The translations under genes and the position numbers were made by a program. Below the pieces are notes generated by a model. The model was not told the DNA's origin and searched no databases. It was given only the letters and a program-made list of their open reading frames with translations. This document shows positions 62,235-64,000 of a stretch of DNA of 64,000 bases, in pieces. The stretch comes from Euonymus europaeus (lineage: Eukaryota > Streptophyta > Magnoliopsida > Celastrales > Celastraceae), in the NCBI GenBank assembly GCA_963580455.1, contig OY756965.1, positions 8,754,501-8,818,500 on the forward strand. Reading direction: 5' to 3'. Every line of letters starts with the position of its first letter. The first letter of the stretch is position 1.

Positions 62235-64000
62235 TTGGACCATCAAAGTTGCTCGGTGTACACTTTTTATTGTTCTTTTATGTCAAATCTTACGAGGATA
62301 AGATTCCGATATTTTTTCGATTCCAAAACACCAACTTTCTATGACAAATGGACTAAACCGTTAAAAGCTCCTCCATATAAAGAGTTGAGCAACTTCGGAC
62401 CATCAAAGTTGCTCGGTGTACACTTTTTATTGTTCTTCTATGTCCAATGTTACGAGTATAAGCTTTCGTTATTATTTCGATGCCAAAACAGCACTTTCTA
62501 TGATAAATGGACAAAACCGTTAAAAGATCCCAAATAGAGAGAGTTGAGCAACTTCGGACCATCAGTGTTGCTCGGTGTACACTTTTTATTGTTCTTCTAT
62601 GTCCAATTTTACGAGTATAAGCTTCCGAGATTATTTCGATGCAAAACAGCAACTTTCTATGACAAATGGACAAAACCATTAAAAGCTCCTCCATATAGGG
62701 AGTTGAGCAACTTCGGACCATCAAAGTTGCTCGGTGTACGCTTTTTATTGTTGTTTTATGTCCAATGTTACGAGTATAAGCTTCGTAGATTATTTCGATG
62801 CCAAAACAACAACTTTTTATTACAAATGGACAAAAACCGTTAAAAGCTCCTCCATAGAGAGAGTTGAGCAACTTTGGACCATCAAAGTTGCTCGGTGTAC
62901 ACTTTTATTGTTCTTTTATGTCAAATTTTACGAGTATAAGATTCTGATATTTTTTCGATGCCAAAACACCAACTTTCTATGACAAATGGACAAAACCATT
63001 AAAAGCTCCTCCATATAGAGAGTTGAGCAACTTCGGACCATCAAAGTTACTCGGTGTACACTTTTTATTGTTCTTCTATGTCCAATGTTACGAGTATAAG
63101 CTTCGTAGATTATTCGATGCCAAAACAACAACTTTCTATTACAAATAGACAAAACCGTTAAAAGCTGCACCATAGAGAGAGTTGAGCAACTTCGGACCAT
63201 CAAGGTTGCTCGGTGTACACTTTTTAGTGTTCTTCTATGTCCAATTTTACGAGTATAAGCTTCGTCGATTATTTCGATGCCAAAACACCAACTTTCTATG
63301 ACAAATGAAGAAAACCGTTAAAAGCTCCTCCATATAGAGAGTTGAGCAACTTCGGACCATCAAAGTTTCTCAATGTACAATTTTTATTAATCTTCTATGT
63401 CCAATGTTACGAGTATAAACTTCGTAGATTATTTCGATGCCAAAACACCAACTTTCTATGACAAATGAACAAAACCGTTAAAAGCTCCTCCATATAGAAA
63501 GTTGAGCAACTTCGGACCATCAAAGTTGCTCGGTGTACACTTTTTATTGTTCTTCTATGTATAATGTTACGAGTATACGCTTCGTAGATTATTTCGATGC
63601 CAAAACAACAACTTTCAATTACAAATGGACAAAACCGTTAAAAGCTCCTCCATAGAGAGACTTGAGCAACTTTGGACCATCAAAGTTGCTCGGTGTACAA
63701 TTTTTATTGTTCTTTTATGTCAAATTTTACGAGGATAAGATTCCGATATTTTTTCGATTCCAAAACACCAACTTTCTATGACAAATGGACAAAACCGTTA
63801 AAAGCTCCTCCATATAAAGAGTTGAGCAACTTCGGACCATCAAAGTTGCTCGGTGTACACTTTTTATTGTTCTTCTATGTCCAATGTTACGAGTATAAGC
63901 TTTCGTTATTATTTCGATGCCATAACAGCACTTTCTATGATAAATGGACAAAACCGTTAAAAGATCCCAAATAGAGAGAGTTGAGCAACTTCGGACCATC
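62080..64000 (+). repeat. 9-monomer unit (~1437 bp), second copy cut by window end
   Basis: The marker at 62235 recurs at 63672, 1437 bp away. Shared rare variants include GAGTATACGCTTCG, ACGAGGATAAGATTCC and CAGCACTTTC. The repeat continues to the end of the window. Confidence 0.78.

Larger units (their letters stand above)
1..64000 (+). repeat. Continuous ~160-bp tandem satellite array (~400 monomers)
   Basis: Every stretch examined is a copy of one ~160-bp unit in the same orientation. Starts counted by hand include 1, 161, 321, 480, 640, 800, 960, 1120 and 1280, giving lengths of 159-160 bp. The majority-type unit is 37.5% GC. It begins with CAACTTCGGACCATC and ends with GAGAGTTGAG. Copies differ by scattered substitutions and by diagnostic blocks that define several subtypes. 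No non-satellite DNA interrupts the array and both ends are cut inside it. From general knowledge, long arrays of 150-180-bp monomers are typical of eukaryotic centromeres or heterochromatin. Centromere function is inferred, not shown, and I do not recognise the family. Confidence 0.97.

Noticed and set aside
1..64000. More than one hundred open frames of 60-145 codons on both strands
   Set aside because: They repeat with the satellite, overlap each other in all frames, and start and stop at fixed monomer positions. Because 160 is not a multiple of three, the frame changes at each monomer. No codon signal, promoter or protein family is recognisable.
1..64000. CENP-B box
   Set aside because: The nearest match is TTCGGACCATCAAAG in the dyad, which has TTCG and the central A but lacks the CGGG half. 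The variant GCCCGGTG on the other side also fails the spacing.
1..64000. CRISPR array
   Set aside because: There are no short repeats separated by unique spacers. The whole 160-bp unit is repeated, and no cas genes are present.
1..64000. tRNA, rRNA or 5S-derived satellite
   Set aside because: No A/B boxes, CCA-type acceptor structure or 5S internal control region could be recognised. The hairpin is a simple 11-bp dyad.
1..64000. Identification with a named satellite, such as the ~159-bp carrot centromere repeat
   Set aside because: Only the length is comparable. I cannot recall or compare the sequence reliably, so no name is given. A search of the majority-type monomer against repeat databases would decide it.
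1..64000. Telomeric or subtelomeric repeat tract
   Set aside because: No TTTAGGG- or TTAGGG-type runs occur on either strand.

Overview
The window is one uninterrupted block of satellite DNA. A repeat of about 160 bp runs head-to-tail on the same strand from the first base to the last, roughly 400 copies, and the array continues past both ends. I find no gene, RNA gene, transposon, CRISPR array or unique spacer, and no inverted segment. A majority-type monomer written out by eye from the first base of the window is 160 bp with 60 G/C (37.5%). Lengths counted by hand are mostly 159-160 bp, with rare outliers of 115, 151, 166 and 199 bp. A tandem array of near-nucleosomal monomers, many subtypes and nested multi-monomer repeats points to a eukaryotic centromeric or heterochromatic satellite. 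A plant is my first guess from monomer size and style, but I do not recognise the family and cannot name the species; an animal origin is not excluded.

Monomer anatomy (position 1 = base 1 of the window): an 11-bp inverted repeat around a 6-base centre (about -2 to 25), a GTGTACAC palindrome (27-34), a variable T-rich stretch (35-60), a common HindIII site (71-76), a variable TTCG-rich stretch (75-95), a conserved stretch including GGACAAAACCGTT (about 121-133), a variable patch (138-148), and a conserved GAGAGTTGAG leading into the next copy.

Layout: 0-2.6 kb, two copies of an 8-monomer unit (1279 bp). 2.6-5.4 kb, mixed monomers with a 471-bp trimer pair. 5.5-14 kb, a 4545-bp super-unit made of 2113 + 2432 bp, marked by three 199-bp monomers and by 318-bp dimers. 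14-16 kb, mixed. 16.3-28.7 kb, two tandem copies of a 6404-bp, about 40-monomer unit with nested 960-, 640- and 480-bp repeats. 28.5-33.4 kb, an 18-monomer unit of about 2880 bp. 34.6-41 kb, a 7-monomer unit (1118 bp) nested in a 21-monomer unit (3356 bp). 40.8-44.3 kb, a 15-monomer spacing (2397 bp). 45-46.2 kb, a patch resembling the first 3 kb. 47-54 kb, three copies of a 14-18-monomer unit. 54-64 kb, mixed 8- to 11-monomer spacings, a second 318-bp dimer tract, one 115-bp monomer and a 9-monomer repeat at the end.

The window records local amplification by unequal exchange. Units of 2, 3, 4, 6, 7, 8, 9, 15, 18, 21 and 40 monomers coexist and no single higher-order repeat dominates. The open reading frames in the array are by-products of the repeat and I do not call any of them genes. 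All comparisons here were made by eye; identities were not computed.
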